Shown here one piece after another: positions 7,813 through 17,735 of a stretch of 64,000 bases of DNA; position 1 is the stretch's first letter; the number at the start of each line of letters is the position of its first letter. Source of the DNA: Candidatus Krumholzibacteriota bacterium (lineage in GTDB: Bacteria > Krumholzibacteriota > Krumholzibacteriia > JAJRXK01). Under the pieces are notes generated by a model. That model had not been told where the DNA came from, ran no database searches, and saw nothing but the letters and a program-made list of their open reading frames with translations. A program made the position numbers and the translations under genes. The stretch spans positions 1-64,000 of the forward strand of contig JAJDAC010000044.1 in NCBI GenBank assembly GCA_029262065.1, given 5' to 3'.

Positions 7813-8988
7813 TTAATTCAATGCATTACGGAACAACACGGAAACCCCTAGGCCACCGCTTACGCAAAGCGTGGCCAGTCCCAGCGCAAGGTCGCGCTGC
7901 GCCAGCTGGTGAAGAAGGGTCGTAGTTATCCGCGCGCCAGTGGCCGCGATGGGGTGCCCGAGGGCGATTGCTCCACCCCGCGTGTTCAACCGCTCCAGGG
8001 GTAGCTTCAGGTCGTGCACACAGGCCAGCACCTGAGCGGCGAACGCCTCGTTCAATTCGATCGCATCGATCTGCTTGAGGCCCACGCCGGTTCGGGCCAA
8101 CAATCGACGCGTGGCGGGCACGGGGCCGATGCCCATGCGGGCGGGATCAACACCAGCCACCTCGTAGTCGAGGACGTGGGCCAAGGCCGACGAACCAGGG
8201 TCGTGGCGCCGCAGAATGATGACCGAGGCCGCATCGGTCAGCCCACTGCTATTGCCAGCCGAGACGGTTCCCTGTTCATCGAACACCGCGGGCAACTTGG
8301 CCAGCTTCTCCAGGCTGGTGGAACGCGGATGCTCATCGTGGTCGAGGCCCGGCCGCTTGCCTTGCGCCGCGACAACGACCATTTCATCCTGAAAAAGTCC
8401 ATCGGCCACGGCCCGGGCCGCCCGCATCTGACTTTCCAACGCGAAACCGTCCTGCTCCTGGCGCGAGATGCCGTATTCGCGAGCCAGTGTTTCGGCCGTC
8501 GCGCCCATGACCTGGTTGGCCAGCGGGCAATGAAAACCGTCCTGCACCATGGCGTCCACCAGAGGCGCGTGCCCCATCCGGTAGCCACTGCGAGCCTTGG
8601 GAAGCAGGTAGGGAACGGTGCTCATGCTCTCGAATCCGCCCACGGCCACATATTCGGCGCGGCCAAGGGCGATATCCTGGACGCCCAGGATCAGGGTTTG
8701 CAGACCACTTCCGCAGGCCATGTTGACAGTCATGGCCCTGACGTCGTGGGACAGACCCGCCCGAATTGCGACCTGGCGCGCCGGATTGGGCCCGTTCCCG
8801 GCCGGCCGGGCGTTGCCCAGGTAGCATGCGTCGACCTGGTCGGGGGCGACTTGGGCCCGGACCAACCCCTCGCGCAGCGCGATCTCGCCCAGGTCCACCG
8901 CCGAACGCTGGGCCAGACTGCCCATGAAGCGGCCGATCGGCGTGCGCACGGCGCTGACCACGTCGGCCAGAGGTGTCAATCTATCCAC
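7813..8988 (-). CDS. Thiolase (acetyl-CoA C-acyltransferase family)
   Basis: A 391-residue thiolase. The GTG at 8986-8988 is chosen because AAGGAGAGG lies 7 bases upstream and the protein then begins at the usual thiolase N-terminus (LADVVSAVRTPIGRFMGSL). The nucleophile Cys is in MTVNMACGSGLQTL (about residue 88). The C-terminal catalytic pair is present as ALGHPIAATGAR (His) and CVSGGLG (Cys), and the NEAFAAQV motif is intact. Length is normal for the family. The reaction is thiolytic release of acetyl-CoA from 3-ketoacyl-CoA, or its reverse. This copy lies apart from the beta-oxidation run at 42-49 kb, which has its own thiolase, so the two may differ in chain length or direction. It is divergent from the glycoside-hydrolase-like gene, with 181 bases between them. 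Confidence 0.9.
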   Translation of the reverse strand: MDRLTPLADVVSAVRTPIGRFMGSLAQRSAVDLGEIALREGLVRAQVAPDQVDACYLGNARPAGNGPNPARQVAIRAGLSHDVRAMTVNMACGSGLQTLILGVQDIALGRAEYVAVGGFESMSTVPYLLPKARSGYRMGHAPLVDAMVQDGFHCPLANQVMGATAETLAREYGISRQEQDGFALESQMRAARAVADGLFQDEMVVVAAQGKRPGLDHDEHPRSTSLEKLAKLPAVFDEQGTVSAGNSSGLTDAASVIILRRHDPGSSALAHVLDYEVAGVDPARMGIGPVPATRRLLARTGVGLKQIDAIELNEAFAAQVLACVHDLKLPLERLNTRGGAIALGHPIAATGARITTTLLHQLAQRDLALGLATLCVSGGLGVSVLFRNALN

Positions 8989-9169
8989 CTGGGAACCTCT
9001 CCTTCGCACGCATGCCCGGGAACCGAAACCGTTATCAGAAAACACGTTGGCCCGTGTCTTGCACGAGCGGAAGAGCCTGTTAGCGGCAAATGTACCTCCA
9101 ATCGGCCGGTCGAGCTACTCGCGACGCTGCGAGCCTCACCTGGCCGGAAGGCAGTCGAGGCTCCCCTCC

Positions 9170-11866
9170 ATGAAAAGACTCGGGTTCTTCCTACTGACTC
9201 TCGCCCTGGGCAGCAGCGTGGCCGGATCGGTCCATGCCACCCTATCGGCCAACCCCGCCGTGGGTCGCTGGATCGAGTGGAGTCGCCCAGGCGGCCAGGA
9301 CCTGTCCCGGCTCGCCGACTGGATCTCGCCCGCTCAGGTCCCGCTCCTCGTGCAGGGAATCTCGCGCGAAGAATCGGAAACGGGCGTGTGGAACCCCGCG
9401 GCCTACGAAGCCGCGGTACGTTGGCAATTCTGGATGGGCAAGGAATTCGACGCCGCCAACCGCGGTGTGTGGTCGGTGCGCGCGTCGCGCCTGGGACTTC
9501 CCGCCAGCCACAATCGCCGAGTGTCCTCGACCTTCGCCGCGCTCGAGTTGGTGTCGCTTCGTGCACTGGCCGAAATGGCCGAACGACGAGCTCTTTACTA
9601 CGACGCGCAGGTTTGGTGGCGCGAACATTCGGTGCTGCGCTCGCGACTCCTGAAGAACTATTACGATTGCGCTCTGGGCGCCTACGTCGATCTGGATTCG
9701 TTGGGACGCCGGATCACCCCCACTGGCGTGGAAGGACTGATGCCCGTCGCACTCGGCGCATCAGCCGTGGTAGCGGCCGGCAGCGACTTTGCCAACACAA
9801 TCTTCACGCGCGAGACCGAAGCCCCGGCTGACCCGCGGGTCAAGGTGAACCCCGGCGAGACCCGCCAATTATTCAGCGCATTGCGCGTGATCGACCCGGG
9901 TGGCAGTTGGAAGCTCGCGGTGGGAACGAGCCTCTGGCCGGACGCGAACGTAGCCACCATGGCGCACGAGGCGTTGCGCGCCGTGCGCGACGGAAAGATC
10001 CGCAATCTCGCGCGCGAAGCACTCGTCACCCACAGTCTTACGCCGAAAGACACGCTCACGCTCACGTTCGACGGAAAGTCAATCGAGGTTCCGGTCCCAC
10101 AACCACAACTCGAAGCGTTTGCCCGTGGCCTCGTTTGCACCGAGTTCCTTCGACGCACGCAGCTGTTTCCCCCGAACGAAACCGACGCCCTCTTGGCCGC
10201 GCTGAACGCGAACCAGGCCGGCGCCATGCCCGACAGTCTTCCGAGCACCCTGGGCGGAATCGTGGCCCGGTGGCGCGCCGTCGATTTGCAAGCGGCCCAG
10301 GCCCTCGCCCGTGACCGCACGGCAATAGCACTGAACGATCCCGCGGGCGCCGCGGCGTTTCGATTCGACAAGTCCGAGACCAGGAACTGGGTCAACCACT
10401 CGCTCGAACGCCTCACCGAAGATCTCGTGGCCTACTACCTTCAGGGAGTGAAGGCAGCCGCCTACAAGGCGGCCTTGGTCCCCAAATCAGCCGCACGGGG
10501 CAGCACGGCCCAACTGGACATCGACATCTCCACCATGGCCGAGGCTTCGCGCAGCCAGGATGGGCCATGGACGGCCACGTGGACCGACGGGCGTAGCGTC
10601 CAACCGCCGTTCGAGTTGGCCCTCGAGCACGACGACGAAACCCACGCCCACGCCGAAGTCACCACGCTGCCTTCGTCGATGGGTGTTTGGTGGTTGGTGG
10701 TCCAGGGCCCCTTGGGTCGCCCCAGTTCCGCGCCCGGGTTGGCCGTGGTTCAACCGTTCGTGGCCCGGGTCGCACCGATCTCCGTGCCTACCGATGACGG
10801 TACCACCGTGTTCGAAGTGGAAGTGCACAATCAGGTGAATGTGCGCAACCACGGGCGCCTGGAATTGGCCCACCCGTTGGAATGGATGGCGCACGGTGAC
10901 TTCGGCAAGGGCTTCGACCTCGAGCCATCGGCCACCAAACGTTGGCGCGTACGCATGAGCCCGGGCGATGATCTGCCGCCGGGGTTGTACGACATGGAGT
11001 GGCAGTTCTACGACGACCGCAGCCGCGTGGCCAACGTAGCCACGAAACTAAGCGTACCGTTCCAGTGGCTCCACATTGGACCGTTCGCCAACGCCGACGG
11101 CTCGCTGAACTCGTCGAACGGTCCCGACCGCGAGGTCGACTTCTCGGCTCGCTACAACGGGGCGATCAAATACAAAGGATGGACTCACCTGGGTTGGCGC
11201 AATCTCCAACACCAGGGTTGGGTTCAGCTGATGGATGAAAACGAAGAGCTCGCCTCGGGCTACGCTCTCACCGCCTTCACGTCGATCAGCAAAGAGATCA
11301 TCGTGCGCCTGGAAAGTGACACCCCCGCGCTGGTGATACTGAACGGAACCCCGGTCGCCCGCTGCGAGGGCTTTCGCCGACAAGACCACGGAGAGGCCAA
11401 GCTTGAAACCGGCGTGAACTACCTCATGGTGAAATCGATCGGTGGCGATGGTCGTCCCGCCCGTTTTCGGGTGGGCATCGAGGACCTTGGCGGCGGCAAT
11501 CTCGTGGCCGTGAACAACGATCTGGCGCAACTGCTGGACGGCTACGCCTACATCTCCGGAGCGCCCGAGGGTGAACCCTCCGAGACGCACCTGCACCGCG
11601 AGCAGATGCGCATGGTACCCATCGTCTACGACGACCCCGGGGCCGCCACGGTCTCGGTGGTGGGAAGCTTCAATGGATGGTCGCCGGGCGCCGCGCCCAT
11701 GAAGCGCACCGATGACGGCCGCTGGAAGACCGAGATCCGGCTCGCACCCGGACGTTTCGAGTACAAACTCGCCGTAAACGGGAAGACCTGGATCATCGAC
11801 CCCGAAAACCCCTTGTCGGTGTCAGACGGCTTCGGAGGCCGCAACTCGGTCCTGGTGGTTGAGTAG
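9170..11866 (+). CDS. Exported GH63/trehalase-like protein with C-terminal glycogen-binding (CBM48/AMPK-type) domain
   Basis: An 898-residue protein beginning with a Sec signal peptide (RLGFFLLTLALGSSVAG, cleavage after VHA near 23). Residues about 30-220 resemble part of the (alpha/alpha)6 catalytic fold of trehalase/GH63/MGH1-like enzymes: GISREESETGVWNPAAYE corresponds to the family's ESGWDNSPR-type segment, followed by RALYYDAQVWW, YDCALGAYVDLDSLGRRI and TGVEGLMPVALG. The N-terminal half of the usual fold appears missing, so catalytic activity is uncertain. The middle (about 470-760) looks like beta-sandwich domains, and the last 80 residues contain VVGSFNGWSPGAAPM and FEYKLAVNGKTW, typical of AMPK/CBM48 glycogen-binding modules. 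A GAGG lies 10 bases before the ATG, and the reading frame extends upstream without a better start. A role in periplasmic or extracellular alpha-glucan metabolism is inferred. Confidence 0.65.
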   Translation: MKRLGFFLLTLALGSSVAGSVHATLSANPAVGRWIEWSRPGGQDLSRLADWISPAQVPLLVQGISREESETGVWNPAAYEAAVRWQFWMGKEFDAANRGVWSVRASRLGLPASHNRRVSSTFAALELVSLRALAEMAERRALYYDAQVWWREHSVLRSRLLKNYYDCALGAYVDLDSLGRRITPTGVEGLMPVALGASAVVAAGSDFANTIFTRETEAPADPRVKVNPGETRQLFSALRVIDPGGSWKLAVGTSLWPDANVATMAHEALRAVRDGKIRNLAREALVTHSLTPKDTLTLTFDGKSIEVPVPQPQLEAFARGLVCTEFLRRTQLFPPNETDALLAALNANQAGAMPDSLPSTLGGIVARWRAVDLQAAQALARDRTAIALNDPAGAAAFRFDKSETRNWVNHSLERLTEDLVAYYLQGVKAAAYKAALVPKSAARGSTAQLDIDISTMAEASRSQDGPWTATWTDGRSVQPPFELALEHDDETHAHAEVTTLPSSMGVWWLVVQGPLGRPSSAPGLAVVQPFVARVAPISVPTDDGTTVFEVEVHNQVNVRNHGRLELAHPLEWMAHGDFGKGFDLEPSATKRWRVRMSPGDDLPPGLYDMEWQFYDDRSRVANVATKLSVPFQWLHIGPFANADGSLNSSNGPDREVDFSARYNGAIKYKGWTHLGWRNLQHQGWVQLMDENEELASGYALTAFTSISKEIIVRLESDTPALVILNGTPVARCEGFRRQDHGEAKLETGVNYLMVKSIGGDGRPARFRVGIEDLGGGNLVAVNNDLAQLLDGYAYISGAPEGEPSETHLHREQMRMVPIVYDDPGAATVSVVGSFNGWSPGAAPMKRTDDGRWKTEIRLAPGRFEYKLAVNGKTWIIDPENPLSVSDGFGGRNSVLVVE

Positions 11867-11978
11867 TCTGATCTCACGAAATACCGGGTGGGATTGACCG
11901 CACCCCGCTGCTATCGTTACCCCTGAGCAACAGTTCAGCATCACGCGCTCGCCAGCCGCGGCGAGGTCAGGGGATTCC

Positions 11979-13535
11979 ATGACAGACAGTGTCGAGAGCA
12001 AGCTCGAGGGCCTACGGGCCCGGCGAGCCAAGGTACTCGAAGGTGGCGGCGAGGCCCGCATCGCCAAGATCCACGAATCTGGTCGCCTCACGGCGCGAGA
12101 GCGCATCCATCTGTTCCTCGACGAAGGCACCTTCATGGAGACCGGCGTCTTCGTGACGCATCGCTGCAACGAGTTCGGACTGGAGAAATCGAAGCCTCCG
12201 GGCGATGGCATGGTGACTGGAGTCGGCCAGGTCGACGGGCGACAGGTTTGTGTATTCGCTCAGGACTTCACCATCTTCGGCGGCAGCATGAGCGAATCAA
12301 ATGCGCTGAAGGTGTGTCGCCTGATGGATATGGCGATGGAAAACGGTTGTCCCGTCATTGGTCTGAACGACAGCGGTGGCGCACGCATCCAGGAAGGGGT
12401 GGCGAGCCTGGCCGGCTACGCCGAAATCTTCTGGCGCAACACCATGGCCAGCGGCGTCATCCCCCAGATCAGCGCGATCATGGGTCCGTGTGCGGGTGGA
12501 GCGGTCTACAGTCCCGCCATTACCGACTTCACGATCATGGTCGACAAGACCAGCTACATGTTCGTCACGGGTCCCAACGTCATCAAGATGGTCACCAACG
12601 AAGACGTCACGTCCGAAGATCTGGGCGGCGCCATGACCCACAACGAAAAAAGCGGCGTGGGCCACCTGGTAGCCAGCTCCGACCAGGAGTGCATGCTCTT
12701 CATAAAGAAGTTGCTGAGCTACCTTCCGCAAAACAACACCGAAGATGCCCCCGACGTTACCTGCACCGATCCCATCGACCGACGCGATCCACGGCTCGAC
12801 AACATCGTTCCCGACAATCCCAAACAGCCGTATGACATAAAAGATGTCATCAATATGGTGGTAGACGATGGCGAGTTCATGGAGATCCAGCCGTACTACG
12901 CCCGAAATATCGTGGTGGGATTCGCGCGGCTCGGCGGACAATCTGTCGGCATCGTTGGCAATCAACCCAAGCACCGCTCGGGCGCGCTGGACATCAAAGC
13001 CAGTTTGAAGGCTGCGCGCTTCGTGCGGACCTGCGACTGTTTCAATGTACCGCTGATAACCTTCGAAGATGTTCCCGGCTTCCTGCCCGGAACCGATCAG
13101 GAGTTCGGCGGCCTCATCAAACACGGCGCCAAGCTATTGTACGCCTACTGTGAAGCCACGGTGCCCAAACTCACCGTCATCACCCGCAAAGCCTACGGCG
13201 GTGCCTACGACGTCATGAGTTCGAAACACATTCGGGGCGACTGGAACGTGGCCTGGCCACACGCGGAGTTGGCCGTCATGGGTTCGGAGGGCGCAGTGAA
13301 CATCTTGTACCGCAAGGAACTGGCCAAGGCCGACGACGCCGAGGCCAAACGCGCCGAGCTGATATCGGAGTATGAAACCACGTTCAACAATCCCTACATC
13401 GCCGCGGGCCTGGGGTACCTTGATGACGTGATCGAACCGGCCAACACGCGCCCCATGCTCATCCAGGCCCTGCGCAGTCTGCGCAACAAGCGCCAGGAGC
13501 TTCCGCCCAAGAAGCACGGAAACATTCCACTATGA
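11979..13535 (+). CDS. pccB: Acyl-CoA carboxylase beta subunit (probable propionyl-CoA carboxylase carboxyltransferase)
   Basis: A 518-residue carboxyltransferase of the PccB/AccD5 type. The start is supported by AGGGG about 5 bases upstream. Both crotonase-like halves are visible: the N-terminal half with DFTIFGGSMSE, GLNDSGGARIQEGVASLAGY and MGPCAGGAVYSPAITDF (acyl-CoA pocket and oxyanion loop), and the C-terminal half with VGIVGNQPKHRSGALDI, TFEDVPGFLPGTDQE and ITRKAYGGAYDVM (carboxybiotin side). It transfers CO2 from carboxybiotin to an acyl-CoA. Propionyl-CoA is the likely substrate because the mutase and epimerase that use its product follow in the same run. Its stop overlaps the biotin carboxylase start (ATGA). 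First gene of an eight-gene run. A small inverted repeat CTCGCC/GGCGAG (11948-11965) lies just upstream. Confidence 0.93.
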   Translation: MTDSVESKLEGLRARRAKVLEGGGEARIAKIHESGRLTARERIHLFLDEGTFMETGVFVTHRCNEFGLEKSKPPGDGMVTGVGQVDGRQVCVFAQDFTIFGGSMSESNALKVCRLMDMAMENGCPVIGLNDSGGARIQEGVASLAGYAEIFWRNTMASGVIPQISAIMGPCAGGAVYSPAITDFTIMVDKTSYMFVTGPNVIKMVTNEDVTSEDLGGAMTHNEKSGVGHLVASSDQECMLFIKKLLSYLPQNNTEDAPDVTCTDPIDRRDPRLDNIVPDNPKQPYDIKDVINMVVDDGEFMEIQPYYARNIVVGFARLGGQSVGIVGNQPKHRSGALDIKASLKAARFVRTCDCFNVPLITFEDVPGFLPGTDQEFGGLIKHGAKLLYAYCEATVPKLTVITRKAYGGAYDVMSSKHIRGDWNVAWPHAELAVMGSEGAVNILYRKELAKADDAEAKRAELISEYETTFNNPYIAAGLGYLDDVIEPANTRPMLIQALRSLRNKRQELPPKKHGNIPL

Positions 13536-15061
13536 GCAAGCCAGCTCCGCCTCCGTTTCGCAAGGTCATGGTAGCCAACCGGGGCGAGATCTCCGTTCGC
13601 GTGCAACAGAGCCTACGCGAAATGGGCATCGTGGCCTGCGCGGTCTACAGCGACCCCGACCGCGCCGCGCTGCACACCATAAAGGCCGATGAAGCGTTCC
13701 CGATTGGGCCGGGGCCCTCACACGAGAGCTACCTCGACATCGACAAGCTCATCGCCGCGGCCCACGCCATGGAATGCGAGGCGATTCATCCTGGCTACGG
13801 GTTCCTGAGCGAAAATGCCGATTTCAGCCAGGCCGTGAACGACGCGGGGCTGGTGTTCATTGGACCGCAGCCCGCGGCCATGCGCGACATGGGCAACAAG
13901 CTGGCCGCCCGCCGCATCATGGAAGACGCTGGCGTTCCCGTGGTACCCGGCGTCACCGAACCCATCCACGATTCCGACCAAGCCATCGCCATCGCCGAGG
14001 GAATCGGCTATCCGGTCTTGATCAAGGCCGCCTCCGGCGGCGGCGGCAAGGGAATGCGGGTGGTGACTGCGTCCAAAGATATGGCTTCGGCCCTCGAGCG
14101 CACCCAAGGCGAGGCCCGCAGCGCCTTCGGCGATGATGCGGTGTTCGTGGAAAAATTCATCGAGCGTCCCCGCCACCTCGAAGTGCAGATCATGGGCGAC
14201 CACCACGGGCAGGTGGTACATCTGTTCGAGCGCGAGTGTAGCGTCCAACGACGGCACCAGAAGGTCATCGAGGAAAGTCCGTCGCCGTCCATCAGCCAGG
14301 AAACGCGAGAGAAGCTCTGCGCCGCGGCCGTAGCCGCCGCGCGTTCGGTCGACTATCACAACGCGGGCACCGTTGAATTCATCGTGGATGAAGACGACAA
14401 CTTCTACTTCCTGGAAATGAATACCCGCCTGCAGGTGGAACACCCCATCACGGAAAACGTGGTGGGCGTCGATCTGGTAGCCGCCCAGGTCGTGGTGGCC
14501 GCGGGCCAACCACTGCCCTGGAAACAGGAAGAGCTGACGCAACGCGGTCATGCCATCGAGTTTCGCATCTACGCGGAAGATCCGTCGCGAAACTTCGCAC
14601 CCTCGCTGGGCACCGTGCTGCGACTGCGCACGCCGCTGGGCGCGGGCGTACGCAACGACCTGGGCATTCGCGAAGGATACGAGGTGCCGATCTTCTACGA
14701 TCCCATCCTGGCGAAACTGATTGTGCGGGCGGAGAACCGTGCCATGGCCATCGCCCGCGGGCGGCGCGCCCTGGCCGACTACCGCCTGCTGGGCTTCCAG
14801 CACAACATTCCCCTACACCGTTGGGTGCTCGAACAACCCGAGTTCATAAGCGGTCACTACTCCACGCGCTTTCTCGAAGAACGCTTCACGGCCGAAGAGT
14901 TGACGCGGCACATGGGCGACGACGAACTCGAGGCCATGGCCGCGGCCCTGGCCCTGATCGAGTCGGGCGTTGGCGAAGCCAAGGTTTCCACGGGCACCAC
15001 GCCGCCCCCGCTGTCGCCGTGGGGCACGAACGCACGCGCGGCCATCGGGCGCCGGCGCTAA
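13532..15061 (+). CDS. accC: Biotin carboxylase subunit of acyl-CoA carboxylase
   Basis: A 509-residue biotin carboxylase with ATP-grasp fold. The order of segments is standard: the N-terminal FRKVMVANRGEISVRVQ, the AIHPGYGFLSENADF loop, the glycine-rich ATP lid AASGGGGKGMRVV, ERECSVQRRHQKVIEESPSP and the metal/bicarbonate site EMNTRLQVEHPITE. It carboxylates the biotin on the carrier encoded next, using ATP and bicarbonate. About 50 residues beyond the usual 450 are present at the C-terminus (after HYSTRFLEERF), with no recognised domain. The start overlaps the upstream stop by 4 bases, so translation is probably coupled. There is no biotin carrier domain within this protein. It is supplied by the next gene. 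Confidence 0.94.
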   Translation: MSKPAPPPFRKVMVANRGEISVRVQQSLREMGIVACAVYSDPDRAALHTIKADEAFPIGPGPSHESYLDIDKLIAAAHAMECEAIHPGYGFLSENADFSQAVNDAGLVFIGPQPAAMRDMGNKLAARRIMEDAGVPVVPGVTEPIHDSDQAIAIAEGIGYPVLIKAASGGGGKGMRVVTASKDMASALERTQGEARSAFGDDAVFVEKFIERPRHLEVQIMGDHHGQVVHLFERECSVQRRHQKVIEESPSPSISQETREKLCAAAVAAARSVDYHNAGTVEFIVDEDDNFYFLEMNTRLQVEHPITENVVGVDLVAAQVVVAAGQPLPWKQEELTQRGHAIEFRIYAEDPSRNFAPSLGTVLRLRTPLGAGVRNDLGIREGYEVPIFYDPILAKLIVRAENRAMAIARGRRALADYRLLGFQHNIPLHRWVLEQPEFISGHYSTRFLEERFTAEELTRHMGDDELEAMAAALALIESGVGEAKVSTGTTPPPLSPWGTNARAAIGRRR

Positions 15062-15081
15062 CCAACGATAGGAACGACAGC

Positions 15082-15621
15082 GTGCAACTGCGTAAGAAAT
15101 GGACTCTTCGAATCGATGGCCGCGACACCCGCGTAACGGTGGTACGAGACGGACGCGGGTCGGTGTGGGTCGAAACCGAAAGCGGTGAGACAATCGCCGA
15201 CGCCCTGGTACTCGATTCCGGCCGCACCGTGAGCCTACGACGCGGCACCAAAGCATACCTGGTCGACGTGACGCCACCCGGGTCGTTGCCGGTGCGCGCA
15301 TTGGTGAACGGGATAGGTGGCCCCGTGGAGTTCCTCGACGAGTTGGCCGCGGCCGCGCAGGAGACAGCCAAGGAATCGATGGGATCACCCGAGCTGAGAG
15401 CCGAAATGCCTGGCTTGGTGGTGGAAGTGAAGGTCAGCGTGGGTCAAAAGATACAAGCCGGCGATCCGGCCATCGTACTCGAAGCCATGAAGATGCAGAA
15501 CGAACTGACCTCACCGCTGTCGGGAGTAGTGGAGCAGATACTGGTGAAGGCCGGCGAGAGCGTGGATACCGGCGCCCTACTCATGCGCCTGATGCCGGCG
15601 GCCGAGGAGGCCCAAGCGTGA
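15082..15621 (+). CDS. Biotin carboxyl carrier protein of acyl-CoA carboxylase
   Basis: A 179-residue carrier. The GTG at 15082 is chosen because AGGA lies about 8 bases upstream and the gene then follows the carboxylase stop by 20 bases. The C-terminal biotinyl domain (about 105-175) has the canonical [15 protein letters not shown] segment, with Lys137 the biotin attachment site, and flanking [16 protein letters not shown]. The N-terminal 100 residues ([29 protein letters not shown]) form the beta-rich region typical of carrier subunits that dock on propionyl-CoA carboxylase-type enzymes. It shuttles carboxybiotin between the two enzymes encoded just upstream. The stop overlaps the GTG of the mutase gene. 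Confidence 0.9.
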   Translation: MQLRKKWTLRIDGRDTRVTVVRDGRGSVWVETESGETIADALVLDSGRTVSLRRGTKAYLVDVTPPGSLPVRALVNGIGGPVEFLDELAAAAQETAKESMGSPELRAEMPGLVVEVKVSVGQKIQAGDPAIVLEAMKMQNELTSPLSGVVEQILVKAGESVDTGALLMRLMPAAEEAQA

Positions 15622-17255
15622 CCGAGTCGTACCGCCGTTGGAAGAAAGAGACCTACGCTCCCGCCATCAAGAAATTCGCGGAACGACGCGAAGATTTCCA
15701 GACCACGTCCGCCAAGATTCCCGAACCCGTCGACGGACCCGATTCGGTAGCCAACGACCGTATCGGATGGCCGGGCGAGCCGCCCTTCGTGCGCGGCGTG
15801 CAACCTACCATGTATCGCGGCCGACTGTGGACCATGCGCCAGTACGCCGGGTTCGGTAGCTGCAAGGAAACCAACGAGCGCTACCGCTACCTGCTCGACC
15901 AAGGCGTTACCGGTTTGTCGGTCGCGTTCGATCTGCCCACGCAGATGGGCTACGACAGCGACCACGCCATGGCCCGCGGCGAAGTAGGCCGAGTGGGCGT
16001 GGCCATCGACACCATGGATGACATGGCCATGCTGTTCGATTCGATCCCACTGGAAGACGTGTCGATTTCCATGACCATCAACGCGCCGGCCAGCGTGTTG
16101 CTGCTGATGCTGGTGGCGGTTGCCAAAGAACGCGGTATCGACCCCACCAAACTGCGTGGGACCATCCAGAACGACATTCTCAAGGAGTACATCGCGCGCG
16201 GAACGTACATCTTTCCGCCGGGCCCGTCGATGCGACTCATTACCGACACCTTCATCTGGTGCGCCAAGAACACGCCGAACTGGAACACCATTTCCATCAG
16301 CGGCTACCACATTCGCGAGGCGGGTAGCACCGCCATGCAGGAAATTGCGTTCACGCTGGCCGATGCCATTGCGTACTGCGACGCCGCGGTGGATGCCGGC
16401 ATGCCTTTCGATTCGTTCGCGCGCCGGCTGAGCTTCTTCTTCAACGTACACAACAATTTTCTCGAGGAAGTGGCCAAGTTCCGCGCCGCGCGACGCCTGT
16501 GGCACGACATTGCCACCAAGCGCTATGGCAGCACGGACGCCAATAGCCAACGCCTTCGCTTCCACAGCCAGACCGCGGGCAGCACCCTGACGGCCCAGCA
16601 ACCCCTGAACAACGTGGCTCGCGTGGCGTTGCAATCGCTGGCCGCCGTATTGGGCGGGACCCAGTCACTGCACACCAATTCCTACGACGAAGCCCTGGGA
16701 CTCCCCACCGAGGACAGCGCGCGAATCGCGCTGCGCACCCAGCAGATGTTGGCCCACGAAACCGGTGTGGCCGACGTGATCGATCCGCTCGGCGGCAGCT
16801 ACACCATCGAGCGACTCACGGACGAGTTGACCGAGCTGGCCCAGAAAGAGATCGCGAAGATCGACGAGCTGGGCGGAATGGTACGCGCCATCGAATTGCG
16901 GTATCCGCAGGGCCAGATCGAAAAGAGCGCCTATCGCTTCCAGCAGGACCTCGAAGACCAGAAACAGGTAGTCGTGGGTGTGAATCAATTTGTTACCGAG
17001 GGAGCCGAACCCGAGGTCTTTCGCCTGGATCCCACCGTTGAATCGGATCAGCGCGAACGCCTGGAGAAAGTGAAACAAGGGCGGGATGCCCAGGGGGTAA
17101 CCGCCGCGCTCGACCGACTCGAGGAAACCGCGCGCGGCCAGGGCAACCTGCTGGACCCCATGTTCGAGGCCATCGAGCTACGGGCCAGTGTCGGCGAGAT
17201 CGCCGATCGGCTACGAAACGTGTTTGGCCGCTACCACGAGGGAGGCAGCGCATGA
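15618..17255 (+). CDS. Methylmalonyl-CoA mutase, large (catalytic) subunit without B12 domain
   Basis: A 545-residue acyl-CoA mutase catalytic barrel. It starts with a GTG overlapping the carrier stop, with GGAGG 7 bases upstream. Key segments are [10 protein letters not shown] (Tyr76), [12 protein letters not shown] (Arg206) and [12 protein letters not shown] (His231). Tyr and Arg at the first two positions correspond to Tyr89 and Arg207 of Propionibacterium mutase, the residues known to distinguish methylmalonyl-CoA mutase from isobutyryl-CoA mutase (Phe and Gln). The protein stops before the cobalamin-binding domain. That domain is encoded separately at 48058-48462. The reaction interconverts (R)-methylmalonyl-CoA and succinyl-CoA with adenosylcobalamin. 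The stop overlaps the epimerase start by 4 bases. Confidence 0.92.
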   Translation: MTESYRRWKKETYAPAIKKFAERREDFQTTSAKIPEPVDGPDSVANDRIGWPGEPPFVRGVQPTMYRGRLWTMRQYAGFGSCKETNERYRYLLDQGVTGLSVAFDLPTQMGYDSDHAMARGEVGRVGVAIDTMDDMAMLFDSIPLEDVSISMTINAPASVLLLMLVAVAKERGIDPTKLRGTIQNDILKEYIARGTYIFPPGPSMRLITDTFIWCAKNTPNWNTISISGYHIREAGSTAMQEIAFTLADAIAYCDAAVDAGMPFDSFARRLSFFFNVHNNFLEEVAKFRAARRLWHDIATKRYGSTDANSQRLRFHSQTAGSTLTAQQPLNNVARVALQSLAAVLGGTQSLHTNSYDEALGLPTEDSARIALRTQQMLAHETGVADVIDPLGGSYTIERLTDELTELAQKEIAKIDELGGMVRAIELRYPQGQIEKSAYRFQQDLEDQKQVVVGVNQFVTEGAEPEVFRLDPTVESDQRERLEKVKQGRDAQGVTAALDRLEETARGQGNLLDPMFEAIELRASVGEIADRLRNVFGRYHEGGSA

Positions 17256-17713
17256 CCCCTTTCGACGCTCAAGCCATCTTGGAAAAACTTCCGCCGGAGA
17301 TCCTTCCCCTCTCTACCGGGTTGGACCACATTGGCCTGGCGGTGGAAAGCCTCGAGGCCTCGCTGCCGCTATACCACGAGTTGTTGGGCCTCCCCCTTCT
17401 GTACCAGGAAGAGGTGGTTTCCGATGGCGTACGGGTGGCGGTGCTGGACCTGGGACACGGGCACCTGGAACTCCTGGAGCCGATGGGGCCGGAAACACCG
17501 GTCGGACGTTTCGTGGCCAAACGTGGTCCGGGCATCCATCACGTCGCGCTGGGCGTGAAGGACTGCGCCCAGGCCATCGCCTGCTTCCGAGACGCCGGAC
17601 TGCAATTGCTCGACCAAGCGCCCCGACCCGGCGCTGGCGGTAAGCAGATCGCCTTCGTGCACCCCCGTTCCACCGGCGGCGTTCTTCTCGAACTGTGTCA
17701 GAGCCATCCCTAA
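17252..17713 (+). CDS. mce: Methylmalonyl-CoA epimerase
   Basis: A 153-residue VOC-superfamily protein with two beta-alpha-beta-beta-beta modules. Metal-ligand positions of the family are present: His in [11 protein letters not shown], Glu in LELLEPMG, His in GIHHVALGV and Glu in VLLELCQ. It converts (S)-methylmalonyl-CoA, the carboxylase product, to the (R) form used by the mutase encoded just upstream. Length is typical (about 135-155). It overlaps the mutase gene by 4 bases (ATGA) and is followed after 22 bases by a methyltransferase gene. Confidence 0.93.
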   Translation: MTPFDAQAILEKLPPEILPLSTGLDHIGLAVESLEASLPLYHELLGLPLLYQEEVVSDGVRVAVLDLGHGHLELLEPMGPETPVGRFVAKRGPGIHHVALGVKDCAQAIACFRDAGLQLLDQAPRPGAGGKQIAFVHPRSTGGVLLELCQSHP

Positions 17714-17735
17714 CCCACTGCGAAGCGAGCCCCCG

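Noticed and set aside
8014-9831. 605-codon open frame on the plus strand
   Set aside because: Antisense to thiolase over most of its length and then in the wrong frame for the GH-like gene. Low-complexity His/Gly/Arg content typical of a shadow in GC-rich DNA.
15444-16634. 396-codon open frame on the minus strand
   Set aside because: Antisense to the mutase and biotin carrier genes, both of which have clear family motifs.
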